Below, in pieces: positions 1 through 7,255 of a stretch of 7,660 nucleotides of DNA; position 1 is the first letter of the stretch; the number at the start of each line of letters is the position of its first letter. The notes beneath the pieces were generated by a model. It was not told the DNA's origin. It was given only the letters and a program-made list of their open reading frames with translations, and did not search any database. Origin of the DNA: an uncultured Chlamydiae bacterium (GTDB taxonomy: Bacteria > Chlamydiota > Chlamydiia > Chlamydiales > SM23-39); NCBI GenBank assembly GCA_903864395.1, contig CAIPFQ010000122.1, positions 1 to 7,660 of the forward strand, read 5' to 3'. Position numbers and translations under genes: made by a program.

Positions 1-897
1 CTAGAAATGGTTTTCTTTGGCATCGCTTTAACCTCTGTTCTCAATAGCGTGATAACATTTATCCTTCTTCAGTTCCCTAAACACAAAAGCGCAGGACTAA
101 CCGCTTTTGTGGCCACATTAAATGGAGGCGCCTTGATCGCTCCCTATTTCATCAAGTTTTTTACAGAATTTCATGGACAAGACGCCGCTCCCCTCTTTCT
201 CATCGCTCTCACTTTTTTTGCGATCGTTTACACGCATCGAAAAATGTATGACCCCCCTTTTCCAAAACACCTGCAACATCTCAGGCATGGATCGATATTA
301 TGGAAAGAGCTCCATTATCGACTCGGTCTCTATCTGATAGCCATGATTGCATACGGAATGATCGAAGGGGCTTTTAGTCACTGGGGGTTTGAATGGATTT
401 CTATTCAGATCAAAGAATCTGTTGCCCTTGAAGTCATTTCTATTTTTTGGGTCTTTACAATTATTAGCCAGTTTTTGATAACTATTCCTATTTACTTTTT
501 CTCAGAAAAAAAAGTTTTTTATACTTTAACAGGCATTCTCTTCATCGGTCTTTATTTCTTCTATGCGCAAACACATCTTTTTGGGTTAATCTTAGGCCTT
601 GCCATCGGGGGCTTAGGCTGCTCTGGAATTTTCCCCCTGTTGATTGGAATGGTTGAAAAGGAAATTGCATCCATAACCCATGCAGAATCCAGGCTTCCCT
701 ACATTGAGTCTGCTGTCGCCCTGATGATCGGTGCCTATGTTTTAGGCAGCGGCGTCAATGACATTTGGATTATTTTTGAAAAAACCGTAGGGAGATCTCT
801 GAAGTTTAACCAAAACATAGGCTTGATTCAAATTATTGTTCTCGTAGTCATTGGGGTGGGTCTTACTATTTCGGCTCCGAAGCAATCCAAGACGTAA
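1..897 (+). CDS. Major facilitator superfamily transporter, 5'-truncated by window edge
   Basis: Inner-membrane secondary transporter; substrate not recognisable. The frame is open from base 1 (Leu-Glu before the first ATG at position 7), and the visible protein opens in the middle of a hydrophobic helix, so the true start is almost certainly left of the window. Of 298 visible residues, about nine hydrophobic segments can be picked out (roughly 3-23, 36-52, 63-78, 108-125, 143-166, 172-188, 191-215, 235-250, 272-291). They are separated by a basic central loop around residues 79-107 (THRKMYDPPFPKHLQ), as expected between the two six-helix halves of a 12-helix transporter; about three N-terminal helices would be missing. 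The segment GGLGCSGIFPLLIGM (203-217) resembles the Gly/Pro-rich helix of the C-terminal half in FucP-like sugar transporters and relatives, but this is too weak to name a substrate. The gene ends in TAA and its last 32 bp overlap the 3' end of the convergent hydrolase gene. Confidence 0.8.
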   Translation, partial: LEMVFFGIALTSVLNSVITFILLQFPKHKSAGLTAFVATLNGGALIAPYFIKFFTEFHGQDAAPLFLIALTFFAIVYTHRKMYDPPFPKHLQHLRHGSILWKELHYRLGLYLIAMIAYGMIEGAFSHWGFEWISIQIKESVALEVISIFWVFTIISQFLITIPIYFFSEKKVFYTLTGILFIGLYFFYAQTHLFGLILGLAIGGLGCSGIFPLLIGMVEKEIASITHAESRLPYIESAVALMIGAYVLGSGVNDIWIIFEKTVGRSLKFNQNIGLIQIIVLVVIGVGLTISAPKQSKT

Positions 898-1765
898 TTT
901 TGTTCGCTACACGGGGAGAAAAAAGAAGCGTCATATGACCGAGATCCTCGACAAGAAACTCTCTCTCAGAATCGATCCAGCTCAAGGCAGATCCCCAAGG
1001 AACCACAACTTGATCCACTGTAGAGGCAATATGATAAAATCGCATGGGGCTTAACACAATCTCTTTAAAAAGATCCGTGATAAAATCAGAGCCGTGGCGC
1101 ATTTCTCGTCCGCTCGATCCAAACGCAAAAGCCGCCATCCGAGTGCCTCGAAGGGGGGTGCCGATGGTCACCACTTCGATTTTTTTTTCTGGAGGCGCAA
1201 TGTTCAGGGCATAGCAGGCTCCCACTAATCCACCCATCGAATGTCCCACGATCACGAGATCATCGCGCCCTGTTTCCTTAGAAATAAGATCCGCTTTTGT
1301 AGCGACGCTCTTTGCGTGTTCTCGAATGGATGCGAAGGGACGACTTAAATTGAGAGTATAGATGGGGCCTGTGCCAAAAGATACTAGCGCTCTTTGGATA
1401 AAAAACCACGCGGAAGCGTTGTGCAAGTAGCCGTGTACAAGCAAAACGGGGCGCCCCGTTTTCAACATTTGTGAAGAATGCCTCTGCGAAAAAAAAACAA
1501 ATGGGCGCAAAAACACCCCTAAACCGATTGCAAAGACTTCAAACACGATCGCATGCGCCCATTGCATCGGCCTCTTCCAAAAATTAGAAAAATTCTCCGC
1601 CACCCAAAGGAGCGCTTTAAGAGCGCCAAAAAGAGAAAAAATCAGGGCAGCCCCAAAACAAAGAGGGGCAAGCGAGGGCGACATGTGATACGCCAATAAA
1701 TAGCCCAAGCTGCTCACAAGAACGCATGTCAACCAAAAAATCGAGAGCAAATAATTTGAACCCAT
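866..1765 (-). CDS. Membrane-anchored alpha/beta hydrolase (lipase/esterase-like)
   Basis: A 299-residue protein with an N-terminal membrane region followed by a serine-hydrolase domain. Hydrophobic segments lie at about 6-26, 32-54 and possibly 72-92. The alpha/beta hydrolase fold starts near 105 with PVLLVHGYLHNASAW (106-120), where the HG pair (111-112) is the usual oxyanion-hole strand end. The nucleophile elbow is GHSMG (174-178, Ser176). Likely acid and base are Asp251 (in STVDQVVVP) and His277 (in LGHMTLL), in the right order and spacing for a complete triad. The layout resembles lipases and PGAP1/EstA-like esterases; the substrate is unknown, with a lipid or acyl ester plausible. The ATG at 1765 is preceded by GAGG only one base away, an unusually short spacing; the next Met is residue 28, which would cut off the first helix. 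It lies 21 bp after the kinase-like gene and is the last gene of the unit. It ends with TAG, overlapping the transporter gene. Confidence 0.82.
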   Translation of the reverse strand: MGSNYLLSIFWLTCVLVSSLGYLLAYHMSPSLAPLCFGAALIFSLFGALKALLWVAENFSNFWKRPMQWAHAIVFEVFAIGLGVFLRPFVFFSQRHSSQMLKTGRPVLLVHGYLHNASAWFFIQRALVSFGTGPIYTLNLSRPFASIREHAKSVATKADLISKETGRDDLVIVGHSMGGLVGACYALNIAPPEKKIEVVTIGTPLRGTRMAAFAFGSSGREMRHGSDFITDLFKEIVLSPMRFYHIASTVDQVVVPWGSALSWIDSEREFLVEDLGHMTLLFSPRVANKITSWIASEPK

Positions 1766-1786
1766 ACCTCGATAGGCTACAAAAAA

Positions 1787-2587
1787 TTATTTATAGATGC
1801 CAGGACAATGTTTTTCCATGGCTTTTTCAAAGGCTGTAAGCCTTTCTTTATCTTGGGTTTTTAGCCATGCATATAGCTCACGCGTAGCTCTTTCCCATTC
1901 GATTTCGGGGGGTCTCGGAGGTCTCTCATCGAAAAAAAATCTCCCTGGATCGATCTGTATAAGCCGCCCTTCAACAACTCCAAAATTCCCCTCGACATGT
2001 TTATCATCGTCGTAAATATTTTTGGCCATGCGCCGAGCGATCAGCGAGAGAAAATCTTCGATCATCGCATCGAATTTTTCAGGAGACAAAGTGAGAAGCG
2101 TTTGGTAGAGCAGATCTCCTTTTCTTTGGACAACAAAAGGGGCTCGGTTCAAATCAACAAAACAAGAGCCAACACGCAGGCGAGGGAGAGTTTCTGCTGA
2201 AGATCCCAGATAAAGCGCTACGATCTGAGTTTCCTCTGGCATCTCTTTTTGCGCCACCCTATAGCTCGTTTGCGCAAAAAATTTTCGTAGCTCCCATTTG
2301 TCGCAACGCAGACGCAGACCTCTGGTCCAAAAGGGTTTTGTGAAATAGCGATGATTAAAAAATTTAACAACCCAAAAACCATCTTCGCTTTCAAAAGCGA
2401 TCATCTGTCGCCCATGCCCCAGAGGGCGATAATTTTGCGATACAATGGCTTTTATTTCAGGAGATAAGAGAGGCTCTTGCCTCTCGGACAGCGCGCCGTA
2501 GATCGGCCACTGAGAGACATGATTCGCTCCCATGTAAAGACAGGCACCAATCCCCAGAACAAAGAAAAAAAATCTCAGGGCTCGCAT
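1787..2587 (-). CDS. Membrane-anchored or lipoprotein-like protein of unknown function with weak protein-kinase-like motifs
   Basis: A 266-residue protein that I do not recognise as a named family. Residues 4-21 form a short hydrophobic N-terminus (RFFFFVLGIGACLYMG); IGAC ending at Cys16 could be a lipobox, otherwise it is a signal anchor. The rest is soluble and suggests a kinase-like fold. A glycine-containing turn LGHGRQMIAF (56-65) is followed by WVVKF with Lys75, like a nucleotide loop and the beta-3 lysine. A hinge-like strand is FVVQRKGDLL (151-160). Then come DDDKHVEGN (193-201) and IDPG (212-215), which recall a catalytic loop and a metal-binding DFG-type motif; Asp195 to Asp213 is 18 residues, the spacing seen in aminoglycoside-phosphotransferase-like kinases, although the Asn is displaced by one. 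This fold assignment is inference. The ATG overlaps the ispG end by 13 bp and has no Shine-Dalgarno motif in front, suggesting translation coupled to ispG. Confidence 0.75.
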   Translation of the reverse strand: MRALRFFFFVLGIGACLYMGANHVSQWPIYGALSERQEPLLSPEIKAIVSQNYRPLGHGRQMIAFESEDGFWVVKFFNHRYFTKPFWTRGLRLRCDKWELRKFFAQTSYRVAQKEMPEETQIVALYLGSSAETLPRLRVGSCFVDLNRAPFVVQRKGDLLYQTLLTLSPEKFDAMIEDFLSLIARRMAKNIYDDDKHVEGNFGVVEGRLIQIDPGRFFFDERPPRPPEIEWERATRELYAWLKTQDKERLTAFEKAMEKHCPGIYK

Positions 2588-4197
2588 AGGTTTAAAGAAA
2601 ATTTCCCTGGAGGCTCAATCCATTTTCCCTCGCACTGAATCAGCGCAATAAGCCTTGCGTCAGCCTCCGCAAAGGCAATATCTCGCTCCACACATTTTTT
2701 TCCCAAATACAGATCGATCTTTCCAGGTTTCGAGCCTACATAGCCAAAATCGGCGTCGGCCATTTCCCCAGGGCCATTGACAACACAGCCCATAATCGCA
2801 ATTTTCACTCCAGGAAGATGGTTTGTTTTTTCTCGAATGCGGCGCGAGGTTTCCTGTAAATCAAACAAGGTTCGACCGCATCCTGGACAAGAAATAAAGT
2901 CGGTCTTCACCATGCGGAGTCGAGCTGCTTGTAAAAGCTGAAAACTTATGCGCCGACGCACTGACAGGGGCTGATTTCCAAGCAAACAAACGCCTCTCGC
3001 TTTTTTATCGCAAAGAGCCGATCCCATAGCCGCAGCGGCCTGTATCGCCAAATCCTCTTCGGCGCAAGGAAATGTCTCCACTAAAACTCCTGAAGGCATC
3101 TCCTCTTGGCTCGTACATACAGAAATTCCAAGGGCTCGCAAAGCCTCCCTTCTTTCTTCCTCTATTGCATCGACCCAGAGACAATCTGCAGACTGCATCG
3201 TTTTGATAGGAGAGCCAGAGCGCATATCGCAACCAATATCTTCAAAAAAGGCCGCAAGAGCCATGTCTTTTTCACTCACCCTCAAAACCACAAGAGAGGT
3301 TTGTTCAACAGATCCAAAGACGCTGACAGAGCGCCCTGTTTCACAAAAACGAATCAATCGCCTACAAGGATCTATCTCATCGCAAGGATCTTCCGTCAAA
3401 GAGATCCGAATCGTATCGCCGAGCCCCTCTAAAAGTAAAGCCCCGATCCCCATGGCCGATTTCACCCGCCCCTCTTCTCCCTCTCCAGCCTCTGTCACCC
3501 CAAGATGCAGCGGATAGTCCCATCCAAGATTTTCCATCTCTTGGTGCAAGAGTCTATACGCCTCGATCATAATCGCAGGATGGCTCGCTTTCATCGAAAA
3601 AATAAACCCGTGATAATTCGCCCGTCTTCCTATTCGGGCAAATTCGAGCGCTGATTCCACCATCCCGCGCGGCGTATCGCCATAGCGATTCATAATTCGA
3701 TCAGACAACGATCCGTGATTCGTTCCGATGCGAATCGCCCGTTGCAAACGCTTACATTTTTCCACGAAAGGCAAAAAAGTCTCTTCTATCTTCAAAAGCT
3801 CTTGCGCATAGAGAGCCTCATCATACTCAATCACCTTAAAAGTTGCCCTGCGATCGACAAAATTGCCTGGATTGATCCGGATTTTATCAGCAAACTCCGC
3901 CGCTAAAAGGGCAGCAGGTGGATAAAAGTGAATATCGGCCACAAGAGGCAAAAAACAGCCCCGATGCGCGAGATAGTTTTTAATTCCCTCTAGAGCTTCC
4001 GCTTCCTTCTTCCCCTGCACCGTCACACGAACAATTTCACAGCCAACGTCCGCCAGACGCAAAATCTGCTCCCCTGTCGCTTCTACATCGCGCGTGTTTG
4101 TGGTGGTCATCGACTGAATCCGGATCGGATTCAACCCCCCAATCCCCACAGAGCCGACCTTCACCTCGCGCGTGGCAAATCGCTTAGCAAAGAACAT
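2575..4197 (-). CDS. ispG: 4-hydroxy-3-methylbut-2-en-1-yl diphosphate synthase (IspG/GcpE), insert-containing type
   Basis: Cytoplasmic [4Fe-4S] enzyme of the MEP pathway; it reductively opens MEcPP to HMBPP for isoprenoid synthesis. With the chosen ATG the protein has 540 residues. The N-terminal TIM barrel (about 10-270) carries family signatures: IRIQSMTTTNTRDV, CEIVRVTVQGKKEAEAL, LVADIHF, ADKIRINPGN and IRIGTNHGSLSDRI. The C-terminal cluster domain has FISCPGCGRTLFDLQ (Cys437, Cys440) and IMGCVVNGPGEMADADFGY (Cys471, Glu478), the three Cys and one Glu that hold the cluster. Between them, about residues 270-420, sits an extra domain missing from the ~370-residue E. coli-type enzyme but found in chlamydiae and plants. 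The start at 4197 is preferred because MFFAKRFATREVKVGSVGIGG matches the family start; an in-frame ATG at 4251 would add 18 residues inside tmk. A weak GGA lies six bases upstream. It overlaps tmk by 14 bp and the next gene by 13 bp. Confidence 0.95.
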   Translation of the reverse strand: MFFAKRFATREVKVGSVGIGGLNPIRIQSMTTTNTRDVEATGEQILRLADVGCEIVRVTVQGKKEAEALEGIKNYLAHRGCFLPLVADIHFYPPAALLAAEFADKIRINPGNFVDRRATFKVIEYDEALYAQELLKIEETFLPFVEKCKRLQRAIRIGTNHGSLSDRIMNRYGDTPRGMVESALEFARIGRRANYHGFIFSMKASHPAIMIEAYRLLHQEMENLGWDYPLHLGVTEAGEGEEGRVKSAMGIGALLLEGLGDTIRISLTEDPCDEIDPCRRLIRFCETGRSVSVFGSVEQTSLVVLRVSEKDMALAAFFEDIGCDMRSGSPIKTMQSADCLWVDAIEEERREALRALGISVCTSQEEMPSGVLVETFPCAEEDLAIQAAAAMGSALCDKKARGVCLLGNQPLSVRRRISFQLLQAARLRMVKTDFISCPGCGRTLFDLQETSRRIREKTNHLPGVKIAIMGCVVNGPGEMADADFGYVGSKPGKIDLYLGKKCVERDIAFAEADARLIALIQCEGKWIEPPGKFSLNLCEP

Positions 4198-4798
4198 GTT
4201 CAATCCAGCGCATCGCAAGCGCCAAAACCTTTTCAAAAGGTTGGCTTGCATCGAGAAGATGAAAACGTTTGGGATTTTTTTGATGGATCGACAGGTAAGC
4301 CTCCCTCACCTTGCGGTGAAAGGCAAGAGTCTCCGCTTCCATCCGATCTTGATGGCGCACTTTTTTCGCACGCATAAGACCTACCTCTGGATCGATATCG
4401 AGATAGAGAGTTAAAGCAGGCTCTAGTCCCTGCGAAAGAAATTTGCAAAATGCCTCGACCTCAGACATGCCAAGACCGCGCGCAAAGCCCTGATAGGCGA
4501 TGGTTGAATCATGAAATCGATCGCAAAGAACCACTTTACCAGAGCGCAGAGCGGGAAGGATCGTCTCCTCTACATGCTGCGCGCGCGAGGCGAGGAATAA
4601 GGAGAGCTCCGCGTAGGAAGATAGCGGCTCTTTATGCTTTAAAAGCATGTCGCGGATTGTTTCTCCCAAAAAAGTCCCTCCTGGCTCGCGTGTCTTTAGG
4701 ACTTTTCTTTGGGACGAGAGCTTTGGCAGGATCGCTTCAATCAGCGTTGTTTTTCCAGCCCCCTCACCCCCCTCAAATGTAATGAACACCCCGCTCAT
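4184..4798 (-). CDS. tmk: Thymidylate kinase (dTMP kinase)
   Basis: Cytoplasmic enzyme that phosphorylates dTMP to dTDP with ATP, supplying dTTP synthesis. At 204 residues it is of normal length. Visible motifs: the P-loop FEGGEGAGKTT (8-18, Lys16), the dTMP-binding TREPGG (36-41), the DRF signature in VVLCDRFHDSTIAYQG (89-104), LYLDIDPEVGLMRA (131-144), and a basic lid KKVRHQDRME (145-154). The P-loop lacks the arginine of the yeast/human type while the lid carries basic residues, as in the E. coli-like class II enzymes. The start is firm: MSGVFITFEGGEG is the usual distance from the P-loop, and its ATG shares the ATGA with the gyrA stop. A GAGG sits just one base before the ATG, within the last gyrA Glu codons, so initiation probably depends on ribosomes finishing gyrA. 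The gyrB-gyrA-tmk order matches that in Chlamydia. Confidence 0.96.
   Translation of the reverse strand: MSGVFITFEGGEGAGKTTLIEAILPKLSSQRKVLKTREPGGTFLGETIRDMLLKHKEPLSSYAELSLFLASRAQHVEETILPALRSGKVVLCDRFHDSTIAYQGFARGLGMSEVEAFCKFLSQGLEPALTLYLDIDPEVGLMRAKKVRHQDRMEAETLAFHRKVREAYLSIHQKNPKRFHLLDASQPFEKVLALAMRWIEHVLC
4215..4249 (-). other. Imperfect inverted repeat (possible mRNA hairpin) in the end of tmk, before the ispG start
   Basis: Read on the + strand, the inner arms are AACCTTTT (4226-4233) and AAAAGGTT (4235-4242), exact complements around one base. The outer arms GCAAGC (4215-4220) and GCTTGC (4244-4249) are also exact complements, with an asymmetric internal loop between (five bases against one). 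In the minus-strand mRNA this could form a hairpin with a seven-pair inner stem and a three-base loop, ending about 17 bases before the ispG ATG. It lies within tmk codons for QPFEKVLALA, so it may be chance; a role in spacing or tuning ispG translation is inference. Confidence 0.4.
4795..4798 (-). other. ATGA stop-start overlap of gyrA and tmk
   Basis: The four bases ATGA hold both the tmk start (ATG, 4798-4796) and the gyrA stop (TGA, 4797-4795). This arrangement normally lets terminating ribosomes restart on the next cistron. Both reading frames are otherwise firmly assigned, so the overlap is real. Confidence 0.9.
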
Positions 4799-7245
4799 TC
4801 CTCTGCGATCGCTCCGATTTTTTGGACGCCGACCACTAAATCCTTGTCCTCTTTGAGATTCACAAGACGCACCCCTTGTGTAGCCCTTCCAAGAACCCTC
4901 ACCTCGCGCATCGGAATCCGCACAGCTTGGCCCTCCCCTGACATGAGGAGAACACTATCGGAGTCTTCCACACTCAGTGCCGCCACCACTAGGCCATTGC
5001 GCTCCGATGCAATGATTGAGCGAACGCCCATCACGCCCCGATTGGTTTGACGAAACTCATCGACCTTAGAGCGTTTGCCATAGCCATTTTCACAGACAAT
5101 CAAAATCGTCTCTTCTGGAGAGACCACTTCACAGCCTACGACTTTATCCTCTTTTTCATTGCGAAGCGTAATGGCTCGCACACCGCGCCCTATCCGGCCA
5201 ATCGAGCGGACAAGACTTTCATCAAAGCGCACCGCCATGCCGCTGCTTGTGAAAATCATAATTTGCTGCTTAGGCCGCGTGATTCGCGCCGCAATCAGCT
5301 CATCGCCCTCATCAATTGTCAGAGCAAAGACCCCCTTGCGTCGCGGGTTATTGAATGCGGAAAGCTCTGTTTTTTTCACCACGCCTTTCAGTGTCGCAAG
5401 TAAGATCCATGCCTCTTCTTCAAAGCTGCGCACTTTGAGAATCGCAGCGACCCTTTCGCCCTCTCTCAAATCTTCCAATAAATTGATCAAAGGACGCCCT
5501 TTGGTTCTTCGTCCTGCCTCAGGGATTTGCCATACCTTGATCCAATAGCATCGGCCGTGATTTGTAAATAAAAGGAGGTGATCGTGCGTCGAAGCGACGT
5601 AAATATCTTTTAAGACATCCGCTTCTTTTTTCATCTCCATGCCCGCAATCCCAGCACCGCCACGACGCTGCTCTCGGAACACATCGATGGGCATTCTCTT
5701 GATGTAGTCGTCATCGGAAATCGTAATCACCACTGGCTCATCCGCGATGAGATCTTCCATTAAGAATTCCCCCTCGGCCGCGATAATTTTTGTTTTTCTT
5801 TCCGATTTTTGCGTCCTCTTAATCTCTTCGAGCTCTTCTCGAATAATATCTTTCACCATCGCCTCTGAAGCCAAAATCGCTTGATAGTGAGCGATTTTCT
5901 CCAAAAGATCTTTGTATTCGGCGTTGATTTTATCCGCTTCCAGGCCAGTTAACTGATAGAGGCGTAGGTCCAAGACAGCATTGGCTTGTTTTTCCGAAAG
6001 AACAAAACGCTCCATCAGCTCCGCGCGCGCCGTGTCTCGGCTCGAAGAGGCGCGAATGATTCTAACGACCTCATCGAGATGATCCAACGCCCTCAGATAC
6101 CCTTCCAAAATGTGCGCTCTGGCTTCAGCCCTTGCCAGTTCAAAGCGCGTGCGACGGCGAATGACCTCTATGCGATGATCAATCCAAGCCGTCATAAAAT
6201 GCTTAATATTCATCGTCCGCGGCAAGCCGTGATCGAGAGCGAGCATGTTGCAGCCGAAGGTCACCTGCAGATCGCTATTTTTATAGAGCTGATTCATGGC
6301 GACATCGGGCATCTCGCCCCGTTTCAGCTCTAGAACAATGCGCATCCCATCTTTATCGGATTCATCGCGAATATCAGAGAGGCTTGTCATTGATTTGTTG
6401 TTGATTAATTCAGCGATTTGCTCAATGAGCCGCGATTTATTGACGTTATAGGGAATTTCATCCACTACGATCTGCTGTCTTTGATTCGGCAAATCCTCTA
6501 CGCGCAAAGAGCCTCTCACGGAGAGTTTCCCACGCCCTGTGTGATACGCCTCTTTAATGCCGCGAAGACCGCAAATGATGCCGCCTGTTGGAAAATCGGG
6601 CCCTGGCATCACTTTCATGATCTCGTCAATGGAAACATTGCGATTTTCAAGGACGAGAAGAATGGCTTGAATGAGTTCCAAAAGATTGTGCGAGGGAATA
6701 TTCGTCGCCATCCCCACTGCAATCCCTGTGGAGCCATTGCACAAAAGGTTTGGAAATTTCGCTGGAAAAACAACGGGCTCCGTCTTTGTTTCGTCATAGT
6801 TGGGCACTGTGTCCACTGTGTCTTTATCGAGATCCTCCATGAGTCCCATTGCTGCCTGGGTCAGGCGAGCCTCAGTGTAACGCATCGCGGCAGGTGGATC
6901 GCCGTCGATCGAACCAAAGTTTCCCTGCCCATTAATGAGCGTGTAGCGCATCGCCCAATCTTGAGCCATCCGCACGAGGGTAGGGTAAATGACCGTTTCG
7001 CCATGAGGGTGATAATCCCCAGAGGTATCGCCCGAAATTTTCGCACACTTTCTATGCTTTGCCCCAGGCGTCAGGTTCAATTGGCGCATGGCATATAAAA
7101 TTCGGCGCTGCGAGGGTTTTAATCCATCGCGCACATCGGGCAGAGCCCTCGAAATAATGACCGACATAGAGTAGCGAAGATAGCTTTCCTTCATCTCCTC
7201 TTCGACATTGCGCGCTATGATCACTTCATCTTTCGTATAGGACAT
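4795..7245 (-). CDS. gyrA: DNA gyrase subunit A
   Basis: Breakage-rejoining subunit of DNA gyrase; with GyrB as A2B2 it introduces negative supercoils using ATP. The 816-residue protein starts with SYLRYSMSVIISRALPDVRDG (21-41), the family opening. The catalytic pair is Arg122-Tyr123 in AAMRYTEARL. The quinolone region HPHGETVIYPTLVRMAQ (79-95) has Thr84 and Pro88 where E. coli has Ser83 and Asp87. A tower/coiled-coil region spans about 360-490, and the C-terminal beta-pinwheel starts near 500 with the GyrA box QRRGGAG (526-532), which separates it from ParC. Further repeat-like blade segments follow (for example RIGRGVRAITL, TNRGVMGVRSI, RATQGVRLVNL). It is shorter than the 875-residue E. 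coli protein and ends GAIAEE without a long acidic tail. It follows gyrB by 8 bp with a good ribosome binding site and overlaps tmk by 4 bp. Confidence 0.98.
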   Translation of the reverse strand: MSYTKDEVIIARNVEEEMKESYLRYSMSVIISRALPDVRDGLKPSQRRILYAMRQLNLTPGAKHRKCAKISGDTSGDYHPHGETVIYPTLVRMAQDWAMRYTLINGQGNFGSIDGDPPAAMRYTEARLTQAAMGLMEDLDKDTVDTVPNYDETKTEPVVFPAKFPNLLCNGSTGIAVGMATNIPSHNLLELIQAILLVLENRNVSIDEIMKVMPGPDFPTGGIICGLRGIKEAYHTGRGKLSVRGSLRVEDLPNQRQQIVVDEIPYNVNKSRLIEQIAELINNKSMTSLSDIRDESDKDGMRIVLELKRGEMPDVAMNQLYKNSDLQVTFGCNMLALDHGLPRTMNIKHFMTAWIDHRIEVIRRRTRFELARAEARAHILEGYLRALDHLDEVVRIIRASSSRDTARAELMERFVLSEKQANAVLDLRLYQLTGLEADKINAEYKDLLEKIAHYQAILASEAMVKDIIREELEEIKRTQKSERKTKIIAAEGEFLMEDLIADEPVVITISDDDYIKRMPIDVFREQRRGGAGIAGMEMKKEADVLKDIYVASTHDHLLLFTNHGRCYWIKVWQIPEAGRRTKGRPLINLLEDLREGERVAAILKVRSFEEEAWILLATLKGVVKKTELSAFNNPRRKGVFALTIDEGDELIAARITRPKQQIMIFTSSGMAVRFDESLVRSIGRIGRGVRAITLRNEKEDKVVGCEVVSPEETILIVCENGYGKRSKVDEFRQTNRGVMGVRSIIASERNGLVVAALSVEDSDSVLLMSGEGQAVRIPMREVRVLGRATQGVRLVNLKEDKDLVVGVQKIGAIAEE

Positions 7246-7248
7246 ACA

Positions 7249-7255
7249 CTTCCTT
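7249..7255 (-). promoter_or_regulatory. Ribosome binding site of gyrA
   Basis: On the minus strand the sequence reads TTTAAGGAAGTGTATG: AAGGAAG lies three bases before the gyrA ATG (AGGA is five bases away). It shares two bases with the gyrB TAA stop. It is the best Shine-Dalgarno match in the window and fixes the gyrA start. Confidence 0.8.

Noticed and set aside
779..800. GAGATCTC palindrome followed on the minus strand by six Ts, as a terminator after the hydrolase gene
   Set aside because: The palindrome leaves only a three-pair stem once a loop is allowed, and it is separated from the T run by several bases within the transporter gene.
870..881. Small hairpin TTCGGCTCCGAA as a terminator between the convergent genes
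   Set aside because: The stem has only four or five pairs, no T run follows on either strand, and it sits inside both coding sequences.
1781..1786. Run of six Ts (minus strand) directly after the stop of the kinase-like gene, as a terminator
   Set aside because: The sequence before it is AT-rich with no GC stem, and the next gene begins 21 bp on, so read-through is more likely.
3106..3517. Two overlapping + strand open frames of about 105 codons
   Set aside because: Both are antisense to ispG, lack any recognisable domain and overlap each other in different frames.
4198..4251. Longer ispG start adding 18 residues (ATG at 4251)
   Set aside because: The extra residues are read from the tmk C-terminal coding region, have no family match, and no Shine-Dalgarno motif precedes that ATG; the ATG at 4197 fits the family's N-terminus.
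6418..7098. Open frame of 226 codons on the + strand
   Set aside because: It lies entirely antisense to the well-conserved gyrA, gives a low-complexity His/Arg-rich translation with no motif, and is explained by the codon bias of gyrA.
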